A stretch of DNA of 64,000 bases from Bdellovibrionales bacterium (GTDB taxonomy: Bacteria > Bdellovibrionota > Bdellovibrionia > Bdellovibrionales > UBA1609), in NCBI GenBank assembly GCA_016716765.1, contig JADJVA010000004.1, positions 1 through 64,000 of the forward strand, read 5' to 3'. Below the pieces are notes generated by a model. That model saw only the letters and a program-made list of their open reading frames with translations. It was not told where the DNA came from and did not search any database. Numbering within the stretch: position 1 is the stretch's first letter; each line of letters opens with the position of its first letter. This document shows, one piece after another, positions 44,170 to 52,933 of the stretch. The translations under genes were made by a program, and so were the position numbers.

Positions 44170-46474
44170 AAAGGAGATTTAAAATTCCTTCTACTTCTGC
44201 GGAATCTATGTTTTGTGCGTATTGCTTCGTCAAAACCATCGCTATGGCATGAGCATCAATTTCATCATCAATTTCCAAAATAAATCTAATGATAGAAAGT
44301 GCTAATTTTTGTTCCCGCGGAGTCAAGTGAGTCAATTTTTTGGAAAGCTCAACTTCATAGTAATTCGAAAGTTGCTCTATCTCGCAGATTTTTTCTGGGG
44401 TACAAGAGTTTTTAGATGTAAGGAGAATGGCTGATCCTTCATCGTTGACGAATTCCGTTTCGACATGTTCTTCTGGGAGGAAGGAAAAAAAGTGTTGTGT
44501 TCTTTTTAAGTAATTGATGTTGTGTTTTTCAAAAAAGCGAATCCAACCAAAGCTATGGTTCATAAAATTATATATTTGGGATGGTTGAAATGGATAGCCA
44601 AAGAATGTTTCGATTTCGCGTAGTTCAGTATAGTCCAGAAGGTTTCTCTCCCACGCAGGTCCATAAATTGGCTTTTCCTCACCCATTTTTTTGAAGAATA
44701 CAACAAATTCCTCTTCCGACCATTGTTTGAGATTTGTTGGGGGCCAATATTTTCCAGAATGTCTAATCTGGTTTTGATCGAAGAATGAATTCCATCCAAG
44801 TCCGCTTCTTTCCATATAAAAGACAATTTGGCTAGGGGTGAAGTCGTATCCAAAAAAATCTTCAATTTTTTTTAAAATGACCCTTTTTACTCTGTTGAAT
44901 TTCCAATGGGTGTAATAGAGAGCATCCAAGTGATCGACAGATCGAAAGAACGAAACAAATTGGTCAGCAGAAAAGTGATTAAGTTTGGGACTGAGATAGA
45001 ATTGCTTCGTAAATAAATCTAGCTCTTTAAGAAGGTCTTCATAAGTGGTTTTGTTGATAGAAATAAATTGATTTACAATGTATTTGTGACGATAAGGAGC
45101 TCCAAAAATAATCTCGGTTATTTTTTCATTTGGATCGAGGCGTTGATGAAATCTTCCAATAAGAAATTGAGACTTCAGATAAAGTATCATGTTTGCTTTG
45201 CTGAATAGGGAATCTGGCGTTTGACGGTAAATTGCAGCTACTTTTGAAACTGGATAGTCTCCAATTTGAATTTTCATTATCTTCTTGTATCTAATCAATG
45301 TCTGAAGAGCCAGAGGTCTCCCCAGTATCCAGAGTGAGAGTTCATTGATCAGAGGTTGAAACTCCGAAGTGAGATGACCTCCTCTGTATTTTAAATGAGC
45401 GAGTAGTCGCTGAATTTTCCATGAGATTGTATCAGGAGCCTGGGGCTGAGCAGAGCGAAGAGAGGTGTCTGGTTCTGAATTTGGATGCATGAGGCGTGAA
45501 TCAAATTCGAGCGGGTTGCGAGAATGGTTTTGACGATGGGTGCTGGAAAAGTTATGCAGTCCAATTTTAGCTAGAAATCCATAGTAGTCGCCGAAATCCC
45601 TCTCGATTCTATGAATGAATGTGGATTCAGCCATCTCTCGACCCATGATTGCATGGACGGTATTGGCAAATTCAGTTTGCCCACCTTTTATCAATGTTTC
45701 GCGTTTGATATCAATACCTGCATCGTTTAAAGCGATGAGGCTGAGTCCATAGAGTGTTTCAGCCAGGACGAGACTGCCGCCCCGTTCGGAGTGTTTAAAG
45801 GGGTTGATTCCGATATATTCTAAATAATCAGTTAAACCCACATCAAAGTGGCCGAGTTGTTCATTGACAGATCTCAATGAGAACGGCTGGCCGAGGAGTT
45901 CGCTAAGCCTGTGAGAGGTTGTCTTTTCTTCATTTTTAAGATGGAGAGAATACCCTTCCCAGTCGAGGCTTAAGAGAGCTGTTTCAAGTTGTGCAAAATC
46001 GATTTTGCGTTTTCTCGATCTCACTTTTTCTAAGTCGAGACCCATTTCATTGAGAAAATCAAAATAGCTAAGACCAAAACGCTCTCTGAGTTGCCTCGCA
46101 ATCGTCTGCAATGATAAAGACCGTCCAAAATATTTTTCTGTCACTTTTGAAATGAGTGGGGTAGTTGGTGAAGAAATGGCTCCGGTGTGGAGCTTGACTC
46201 CTTCCTTGTGCAGTGAGAGTAAGCTCAGTACATAGGGGGTAAATTCGGTTCGATTCCGAAAGGGTTCTGGGTTGATACCTAAAAATTTTCTGCATGATGT
46301 ATCTGATCTATCTTCGAAACCCCTATCTGCAGATTCTTTGGTGCTGTCTCCGTGAGCCAGTAAATTATTCATCATTGATAATAGGAAAATCAATAAATAC
46401 AGGCGTCTCAACAGAGTCCTGTGACGAGGACTTAGATAAGTGATTTGACCATCTATATCGAAGAAATAGCCCAA
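44123..46474 (-). CDS. Large secreted protein with about seven helical repeats, unknown function
   Basis: A 783-residue protein from a TTG with GGAG 6 bases upstream. Residues 22-41 (LLRRLYLLIFLLSMMNNLLA) form a signal peptide or anchor. The body consists of a repeating unit of about 70-110 residues. Each has a glycine/hydrophobic-proline turn and a long helix ending in a YxxFL-x-x-hGh pattern: GRSLSLQTIARQL...YFDFLNEMGLD; GQPFSLRSVNEQL...LTDYLEYIGIN; GREMAESTFIHRI...YYGFLAKIGL; GYDFTPSQIVFYM...WNSFFDQNQI; GYPFQPSQIYNFM...WIRFFEKHNI. At least two more are weaker. I know no family with this layout; a protein-binding scaffold or nucleic-acid-like HTH array are both possible. Confidence 0.75.
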   Translation of the reverse strand: MGYFFDIDGQITYLSPRHRTLLRRLYLLIFLLSMMNNLLAHGDSTKESADRGFEDRSDTSCRKFLGINPEPFRNRTEFTPYVLSLLSLHKEGVKLHTGAISSPTTPLISKVTEKYFGRSLSLQTIARQLRERFGLSYFDFLNEMGLDLEKVRSRKRKIDFAQLETALLSLDWEGYSLHLKNEEKTTSHRLSELLGQPFSLRSVNEQLGHFDVGLTDYLEYIGINPFKHSERGGSLVLAETLYGLSLIALNDAGIDIKRETLIKGGQTEFANTVHAIMGREMAESTFIHRIERDFGDYYGFLAKIGLHNFSSTHRQNHSRNPLEFDSRLMHPNSEPDTSLRSAQPQAPDTISWKIQRLLAHLKYRGGHLTSEFQPLINELSLWILGRPLALQTLIRYKKIMKIQIGDYPVSKVAAIYRQTPDSLFSKANMILYLKSQFLIGRFHQRLDPNEKITEIIFGAPYRHKYIVNQFISINKTTYEDLLKELDLFTKQFYLSPKLNHFSADQFVSFFRSVDHLDALYYTHWKFNRVKRVILKKIEDFFGYDFTPSQIVFYMERSGLGWNSFFDQNQIRHSGKYWPPTNLKQWSEEEFVVFFKKMGEEKPIYGPAWERNLLDYTELREIETFFGYPFQPSQIYNFMNHSFGWIRFFEKHNINYLKRTQHFFSFLPEEHVETEFVNDEGSAILLTSKNSCTPEKICEIEQLSNYYEVELSKKLTHLTPREQKLALSIIRFILEIDDEIDAHAIAMVLTKQYAQNIDSAEVEGILNLLSKLPGVREIIRESQN

Positions 46475-46864
46475 AATGCGCTCCGTAAATCGCTAAAAAC
46501 ATTAGATTGCGGGTTCGCTCCATTCTCGTTGATTGAATAGGTCGAGGAAGGGTGGCGATACCTCTCCAAGGCTGGCGATACCCCTCCAAGATGGGAGTCT
46601 GTTGTCTTGGCGCGAGCAAGCAAAGAGCAACAATCGTACCTGCCATTATTGTGGATTTGTTTATCAATGACGAACTTCGAAAGTCCGAAGCTTGGTCTAG
46701 AATTTGTCACAGACCCTGGGCCGGGTTGGCCCGGCCCGGACCACTTCAAGCTTCTTCAGTTCAAACATGAAATCAAACTCGTCCTTAATCCCAGTTAAAA
46801 ATTAGGGCTGTGGGAGATTTCTGAAAACGTGTACTATTTGTTTGGGGGATTCCGGGTGAAGCCA
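46475..46864. other. Intergenic region with repeats and a GC-rich hairpin
   Basis: About 390 bases between divergent genes. Two near-identical 17-mers (GGCGATACC-T/C-CTCCAAG) lie at about 46553-46590. GGGCCGGG-TTGG-CCCGGCCC at 46718-46737 forms a very stable stem without a T run. No gene is seen. Confidence 0.55.
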
Positions 46865-47607
46865 ATGAGTAAAGGACGGGTCGTAATTTTCGCCTGCTTG
46901 GCTGTAACTTTGGGTTTTGCGGCGGCGATTGGTCTTGCTGAATTGTCCCTGCGTATCCATTTATACTTTACAGAGGCGGATGTGGAATCCATCGCCGCTC
47001 GCGATCATGGGCTTGGCTTCAATCCGTTTGATGTATTGCACGGGCTGAATGGATGTACGTGGCCCGACACTCTTTATCCACACCCACGTTACGGTTTCAT
47101 TCAGCAGGAGGTTCCTTCCTGCGGATGGCCGATCAGCAACTTGTCGGTTTATGGTCATGATTTGCCGGAAGAAAAAGATCTTAGTCGTTTTGTAATTTTG
47201 GTTTTGGGTGGGTCCGTGGCACAACAGGTAACTTCGGGCCACACACTGGCTAATCGCAATTGGATTGAGGAAAACCTCAACCGTTATTACACGGGCCCCA
47301 AGGGCGAAGAGTTTCTTGTTGTCAATGGTGCTCTGGGGGCCTGGAAGCAGCCTAACCAATTGTTTCGTCTCATTGAGAACTCCGAGCGCATCGATGGGTT
47401 TATTTCAATTGAAGGGTACAATGAGTCTGCCATTATCAGTTTAGGCGCGCGTTTTGAAAAGCCATCTCCGGTTTACGCTGGAATGGTGAACTTGCCAGAT
47501 CTGCCATTGGGATTTTCTTTTATGGCCAGGGTTGCGAAACGGGTACTTGTGAGCACGGGTTGGGCCGAGCGATCACTTCTGGCAAAATACATCTACGTGC
47601 GAATCGT
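46865..47607 (+). pseudogene. SGNH-like hydrolase, 5' part, split by IS21 element B
   Basis: From the ATG at 46865, an N-terminal membrane anchor (VVIFACLAVTLGFAAAIGLA) is followed by an SGNH-like domain with the block I serine in ILVLGGSVAQQV and WIEENLNRYYTG. The frame is cut at 47607 in the codon for Val of RIV by the IS end. With one copy of the 7-bp duplication and the IS removed, it runs directly into 50217-50697, giving about 407 residues. It resembles the SGNH gene at the left edge of the window in design but has an added anchor. Confidence 0.85.
47601..47607 (+). repeat. Target-site duplication GAATCGT (left copy)
   Basis: GAATCGT directly before the IS21 left end at 47608 is repeated exactly after its right end at 50210-50216. 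Confidence 0.9.
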
Positions 47608-47671
47608 TGTCCCGTCTCACATACTTGGACCGGCTAATCTCACATAACTGGACCGCCTGATTTTTGGAGGT

Positions 47672-48431
47672 CTATACTTCAGTTTTTTCGATGTCAATAT
47701 CTGGCAAAATTATTCGTCCTTTCATGCGGTAACTTGGACCCTCAAATACCACGATTTTAGCCTGCTCAAACATCCGATCGATCGCCGCATTGGCTAGGAT
47801 CGGATCACTAAAGACTTGTGGCCATTCTTCGACATCTCGGTTGCTGGTCAAGATCATCGCCGAGTTGTATTTGCGTCGATCAAAGAGATCAAATATCTCT
47901 TCACTCACATCCCGTGGCATCGTCACTACGCCCCAGTCGTCAAGGATCCAAAGTTTGGACGTCAAAATTTGTTTGAACAATTTATCCAAAGTGTTCCGCT
48001 CCCGGGCCATCCGGATCTTGGCACTGAGTCTTTTACGCTCGAACAAAACACACTGTGGCCCAGTGCTGCGGTTTTCATGCCTAATGCAATTGCGCAGTGG
48101 GTTTTGCCAGTTCCTGGACTTCCAAGCAACAATGCAATTTCATTTTCCTCTACGAACTTGCAACTCGAAAGCTCTTCGATCTTCTCGCGATTGATCCTCT
48201 TGTTAAAACTCCAATTGAACTGCTCCAATGTTCTCCTCTCTGGGAATGTCGCCTTTTTAATCCTACGTTCAATCGCGTTTTCCTTGCGCGTATTCAGCTC
48301 ATGCTCAAACAATGTCGTCAGCCAGGAAAATCGGACTTGATTTTTCTGGCTGCCAAAACCGACTCTAAATTCTCAGCTGCCGACGGTAGCCTTAGCATCG
48401 TCAGTTGCTGACGGATTGTTTCTATGCTCAC
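47672..48431 (-). pseudogene. istB: IstB-like ATPase of IS21 element B, two frameshifts
   Basis: Starting at a GTG at 48431 (VSIETIRQQLTMLRLPSAAE). The ATPase core has Walker A GSPGTGKTH and Walker B LWILDDWG. The frame breaks at the A5 run near 48345 and the T4 run near 48043; adding one base at each gives a continuous 253-residue IstB. The sum of bases (760 plus 2) is exactly divisible by three. Confidence 0.85.
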
Positions 48432-48459
48432 TCCACGCTCCCTCTTGGTTTTGGCCACA

Positions 48460-50001
48460 TCATTTCACGACCCGTAAGTGAGCCCTATACTCACTCATCG
48501 GCCTTGTGAACTTGCCGCCCGTTGTATTAAAATTTTCAGTCTCCATTTTTACTTTTGGTGTCATCTTCAAAAACGAGTGGACCGTGCGAAAACTGATCGA
48601 ACTGATTTCAATTGCAGACGCACAGGCCTTGTCGATCAAGGCATTCTGGTATTTCTTGTTCAACGTCAGGATTCCCCAGACCACCCGAGTGTCTACAAAA
48701 CCTTCCCCCTCGATAAAATGATCTGGATCATTCGAGCGACATTGCCGCCGATAGCCTCTGCCTGCTTGATGTAATGGGCGTGATTCTGCAAATTCGTTTC
48801 GTTCGAGGATTTGTAGTGATCCTTGCACGCCTGGCGCTGGAACTTGTCTTTGATTACATCATAGACTTCCAGTAGCCTCCCAGCGCAGTAAATCGAAAGC
48901 TTTTCTCCGTTACCAATCAAAGTCACACTCTGGCCCGACAACCTCAAGTCAACTCGATAGTATTTATTCAAAAACCTCACATATCCATCACGGCGAACAA
49001 ATCCATTCAAAATGGTCTCGATCTCATAAGGAACCTGGGGCAAGTCACGCAATGTCTTTTGTTCCTGATTCTCAAAAACCTCCACAGGCTTCTCGCCATG
49101 AGTGCCGTGCTTGCGACAGTTGGCAATCTTCATTTTCAAATCAATATGGCTTTGGGCTTTCTCGATTGAAAATTCCTTCAAATCAAAGGACTCAAAAGCC
49201 GCCGAACCAATTGCACCGTACGTTCAACCTTGCCCTTCTTCTGTGGATCCGCCGGAGGGAGGGCCTCTATCGTAAAACCGGTATGCGATGCAAATCTCTC
49301 GTAACCGGCATTCAAAATCGGCTCATGCTCCGAGGCACGATTCACGAATACCTTTGGATTGTCAGAGGTGATTTTCCTTGGAACCCCACCAACCTCAAAG
49401 AGCATTGATTGGATCGCTTTCACCGTTGTCACAAAATCGCACTTGTCCATCACTCGAACCATCGTGTACCGACTGTGACCCAAAATCCCGATAAAGGCCC
49501 ATATGGCACGTTTGCGACCGTCCTGATCTATCACATCGAGAGCCTTCGCCCAGTCCACCTGCAAGCATTCCCCGGGGCGTGAATGATTTCAGGTGATGAG
49601 CCCCGAAGCAGACGGTCGGACTGAAAATGCTGCCTCTCAAGATAGCGGTAAAAACTTGCACGTGGAATCGACACCGGAATCTCTTCGAAGATTGTCTGTG
49701 GTGACCAACCCAGATGGAGTCGCTCCAAGATCCAATTCTTGTGCGGATCGAGCAGAGCGTCGGCTTCTGCTGGTTTCGACTTGCGGAGATCTATGATCGG
49801 AAAAAGGGCCTCGGGATAATTCGGCAATTTCCTATCAGTCGACCGAAAGAGTTTTGGCTCTGTACTGATCTGTTCTAAGAATCCGTACTCCACCGCAAGG
49901 CCTCGGACCTTGATCACATAGCCTTTGCCTTTGGAGAGTTGATTGGAAATTTGCGAAGCCGATTGGCCCGCTCGAAACTGTTCGACAATTTTTCGATCCA
50001 C
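48460..50001 (-). pseudogene. istA: IstA-like transposase of IS21 element B, three or more frameshifts
   Basis: Four overlapping frames in order from 50001. First an HTH domain (FRAGQSASQISNQLSKGKGY). Then the DDE core, with Asp in MQVDWAKALDV, Asp in KITSDNPKVFV and Glu in KKGKVERTVQLV. Then a beta domain (VRFLNKYYRVDLRLSGQ), and the C-terminal tail (QNALIDKACASAIEISS). Frame changes fall near 49560 (GGGG run), 49180 and 48715 (GGGGG run). Confidence 0.85.
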
Positions 50002-50209
50002 CGTGATTCTCCCTAAAATCGAGTTCCTTTTCGCTTCATGCTTCCTCCCTTTTAGGGGTCATTCTTGCATGAAGTTCAGGTGGATGTTTCTATGCCTAAT
50101 TTTTAAGCATTTGGCCGGTCCAAGTATATGAGATTTTGACCCCACATAACCGGTCCACTTGTGTGAGATTTGTCTGCGTCATACCGGTCCCGTTACGTGA
50201 GACGGGACA

Positions 50210-50697
50210 GAATCGTAGACATTTTTAATTCTGCTTATGCAAAGAACATAAAAAATACGCATTTTGAAGGGTTACACCGCTATCCAGAGACTTGGAGTTT
50301 TGCGCGGCAGCAAGAGGCCAGTCTGGAAAAGTATATAGATTATTTGCATGCCATGAATGCCTTTGCAGCCGAAAAAAAAATCAAGGGAGCTCTGTTTATT
50401 CAGCCAATACCAAACCTCTATAAGACCTTGGCAGAAGGGGAGTGGCCGGCGCCGCGCTGGGAAATTGATGCCAATATTTACTTGAATCTCGAACGAGAGA
50501 TTTTGAGTGAAAATTTTAGGGCACTTAATCCCCTCAGCTTATTGAAGATCTATGAAAAGGAGCCGGATCTGATATATTTTGACGACATCCACGCTCGGTA
50601 TGATGAGACTGGTTACAATAAGGGGTATGACCTGATGGGACGGGCAGTCGCAGATCGCCTTGCGTCGGTTTGGCATTTGCCACGTAAGCGGCAATAG
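50210..50697 (+). pseudogene. SGNH-like hydrolase, 3' part
   Basis: The frame resumes after the right target duplication with IVDIFNSAYAKNIKN and ends at 50697. It contains GALFIQPIPNLYKTL and the block V-like dyad FDDIHARYDETGY. No base change is needed to join it to the 5' part apart from removing the IS and one duplication. Confidence 0.85.
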
Positions 50698-51152
50698 TTA
50701 ACGAGGACCGATTGCGGGCGGGGGCTCTGTGTTGGCAAGTTTTATGATGCCAAGGGGACAAGTTCGCTTCAGAGGAGAAGGGAGAGGCAAATGCCTCGCC
50801 AACTCGTGGGATTTAGGCCCGCCCCTCCAACAACTTCGTGGGCCAGTTCATTGAATTCACCGGTTACACAGCTGTCGCAGTAATAAAGTTACCTCATTGC
50901 GACGCCCGTGGAAAATCCAGGGGATTTGTACCGTGGTTGCCGAGAATTTCGTTTTGCAGACCTGGAATTGGGAGTCTTAGAGCGAACTGGTGGAATTCTA
51001 AATATTGTGACTCAGATCATTGGATATTGGCCTTTTCTCATTTTGAGACGATTTGCCTTCTTCGTGCCGGTTTTTCTCAATTCCACAATTCATCCACATT
51101 CCAATTCTAAGATGGAGACAGGTTATCGTCTTTAAAAAGAAGGGAGAGGCTG
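50698..51152. other. Intergenic region without a supported gene
   Basis: About 455 bases. A 30-codon frame at 50791-50883 has a good purine-rich site (GGGAGAGGCAA) before its ATG but no recognisable product; a similar GAAGGGAGAGGC string precedes the GH5 gene at 51140, so this may be a duplicated leader. GGGCGGGGGC (50716) and GCCCGCCCC (50818) are complementary. Confidence 0.45.
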
Positions 51153-52553
51153 ATGAGCGCGAATATATCATTGATACCAGGAGCAATTGCTGCGACCTTG
51201 ATTTTGACGGCCTGTGGAAAGAGCTTCAGCTCTGTGAAGCTGACGAATGGCAGCTCATTGGTAGGTAGGAATGAGGCCGTGGCGGATATTTCCGATTCAT
51301 CTGGTACCTCGAAATCAAACACAACTTCCTCAGAAGTATTGGTCAGTGGTCGATACTTTGTGGATAAAAATAACAAGGTAATTCGGCTGCGCTCTATGAA
51401 CTGGGACGGCTTCAACGATCGTAGCCTCATGTTGCACGGTCTAGACATTCAGCAATTTGACACTGTTGTGGAGCTGATGAAACAAGTAGGAATTAACTCC
51501 ATTCGACTGCCTTTTGCCAATGAGATGCTCTCGATCACACAGCCTAAAACTTCGGAGACTGTGCTGTTACGCCATCCTTACTTACGTGGACTCACACCAA
51601 AACAAGCCTTTGTGGAGATGGTTCGACGCCTGACAAATGCGGGTCTGTATGTGATTCTCGACAACCATCAGACAACTATGGACTATTATGGTGAGAATGC
51701 GGGAGATGGTCTGTGGTTCAGTGAGTCCTTTTCGGAAAGACAATGGTTAGAGGACTGGTCATTGGTGGCACAACTCTTTCAAAGTAATTCGAGAGTGATT
51801 GGCTATGAATTGCGAAACGAAGTGCGCGCGGCTATTTTAAAGAATGGGACTAAAACTCCAGAACCGAAATGGGGAGGCGGAGGAGCCTACGATTGGCGAC
51901 GGGCTCAGATCTTAGTGGCAAAGAAGATTTGGAGCCACAATTCAAAAAAGATTATTTTCCTCAGTGGTGTTGGATACAATTTCTATATTGGCGGAGCCTA
52001 TTACACACCAATTTCACCAATTGAGGTGGGACAAACTCATCCTCACTTCGCGTACTCCGTTCACATCTATGGGTGGTATGAGGACAATCAAAAGGTTTTG
52101 ACAGGACGACTGCACCAGCTGACCAAAGAGCAGCAATACGAGGTTTATGGCCGGAACTTTGGTTTTGCCATTGTTCAAAATCAGACCTTCACCGCGCCCG
52201 TCTGGGTGAGCGAATTTGGCGTCTCAAACTTATATAACACGGCCAATGATGCGACAGAATGGCAGTACTGGTACCACTTCCACAATCTGATCGACTATTT
52301 GAATCTAGGCCAGATCAGCTATGGCTATTATACCTTGTCCAGCTACTACACCAAGAATACGTGGAATCAATCTTATGATTGCAGGTCCAATATCAGTGAA
52401 TACTATCAATCAACAATCTATTCCAACGGCAGCCCCGTATTTGGAAAGAACCACTATGAACTCTACTGCAACACCTACGGAATTCTAAGTCTGGGTTGGG
52501 ACGCCTTAGCGAGTGGCTGGAGAGTTTCGGAGTTGCGCCGGTTGCTCCAATAG
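51153..52553 (+). CDS. Glycoside hydrolase family 5-type glucanase/mannanase lipoprotein
   Basis: A 466-residue lipoprotein (LILTACGKS lipobox). After a Ser/Thr-rich linker comes a GH5/clan GH-A barrel: SMNWDGFND, IRLPFANEML (the Arg block), VILDNHQTTM, the acid/base Glu in IGYELRNEVR, YSVHIYGWYED, and the nucleophile Glu in VWVSEFGVSN. GH5 enzymes cut beta-1,4 glucans or mannans. In a predator-like bacterium it could open prey or biofilm polysaccharides. GAAGGGAGAGG is the ribosome site. Confidence 0.9.
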   Translation: MSANISLIPGAIAATLILTACGKSFSSVKLTNGSSLVGRNEAVADISDSSGTSKSNTTSSEVLVSGRYFVDKNNKVIRLRSMNWDGFNDRSLMLHGLDIQQFDTVVELMKQVGINSIRLPFANEMLSITQPKTSETVLLRHPYLRGLTPKQAFVEMVRRLTNAGLYVILDNHQTTMDYYGENAGDGLWFSESFSERQWLEDWSLVAQLFQSNSRVIGYELRNEVRAAILKNGTKTPEPKWGGGGAYDWRRAQILVAKKIWSHNSKKIIFLSGVGYNFYIGGAYYTPISPIEVGQTHPHFAYSVHIYGWYEDNQKVLTGRLHQLTKEQQYEVYGRNFGFAIVQNQTFTAPVWVSEFGVSNLYNTANDATEWQYWYHFHNLIDYLNLGQISYGYYTLSSYYTKNTWNQSYDCRSNISEYYQSTIYSNGSPVFGKNHYELYCNTYGILSLGWDALASGWRVSELRRLLQ

Positions 52554-52583
52554 AGGTTAGAGCAGAGGAGATAATGCTATAAC

Positions 52584-52630
52584 TGGAGCGGGAAACGGGA
52601 CTCAAACCCGCGACCTTCGCCTTGGCAAGG
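52584..52630 (-). tRNA. 3' fragment of tRNA-Gly (GCC), probable integration scar (att site)
   Basis: On the minus strand 47 nt match the 3' part of tRNA-Gly(GCC): the anticodon loop TTGCCAA with its 3' stem, variable loop, T arm GCGGG-TTTGAGT-CCCGT, acceptor 3' strand TTCCCGC, discriminator T and CCA. The 5' half is absent: upstream bases do not pair as the 5' anticodon stem, D arm or acceptor. Fragments starting at the anticodon arm are the usual trace of integrases that use tRNA genes, and the broken side faces higher coordinates, placing the element to the right. Confidence 0.8.
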
Positions 52631-52933
52631 AAACGGTCTATCCACTTTTAGTTCTAAATACTGAAAATCAGGGGGGCAGGCCAAAAGGCTGGGTGCGGCC
52701 ATTGGTTTTGGGTTCTGGCCTTGGCGGAGCGCATTAGGTCCAGCCGGTGGGGCCATGGGGTCAGGATAGGAAAACGAGGCTGACGGCCGGACGAGACGTG
52801 GCTGACTGATGGCTGATTGGTTTTGTGGCGTTGGGATTTGAATTGTGCTTGGAACAAGACCAAGGGGTTAATCTGCGAAGCGGATCACGGTCTTACGCGA
52901 CAAGGGTGGGTACTTCGCTTAAACTTTTAAGGT
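52631..52933. other. Gene-free stretch at the island border
   Basis: About 300 bases next to the tRNA fragment. GGCTGAC/GGCTGATTGG-type short repeats occur at 52780-52820, but no gene or clear hairpin. Integration or transfer sequences may lie here. Confidence 0.4.

Larger units (their letters stand above)
47608..50209 (-). mobile_element. IS21-family element B
   Basis: A 2602-bp element with terminal inverted repeats of about 26 bp (left TGTCCCGTCTCACATACTTG, right end complement TGTCCCGTCTCACGTAACGG). It has inner terminal-repeat copies (CTCACATAACTGGACCG and CCGGTCCA-type) and 7-bp target duplications. It carries istA then istB on the minus strand. Both genes contain frameshifts although the ends and flanks look fresh. 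Confidence 0.93.

Noticed and set aside
50838..51135. Two overlapping plus-strand frames before the GH5 gene
   Set aside because: No starts with ribosome sites, no motif; one has a hydrophobic stretch but reads like a random AT-rich frame.
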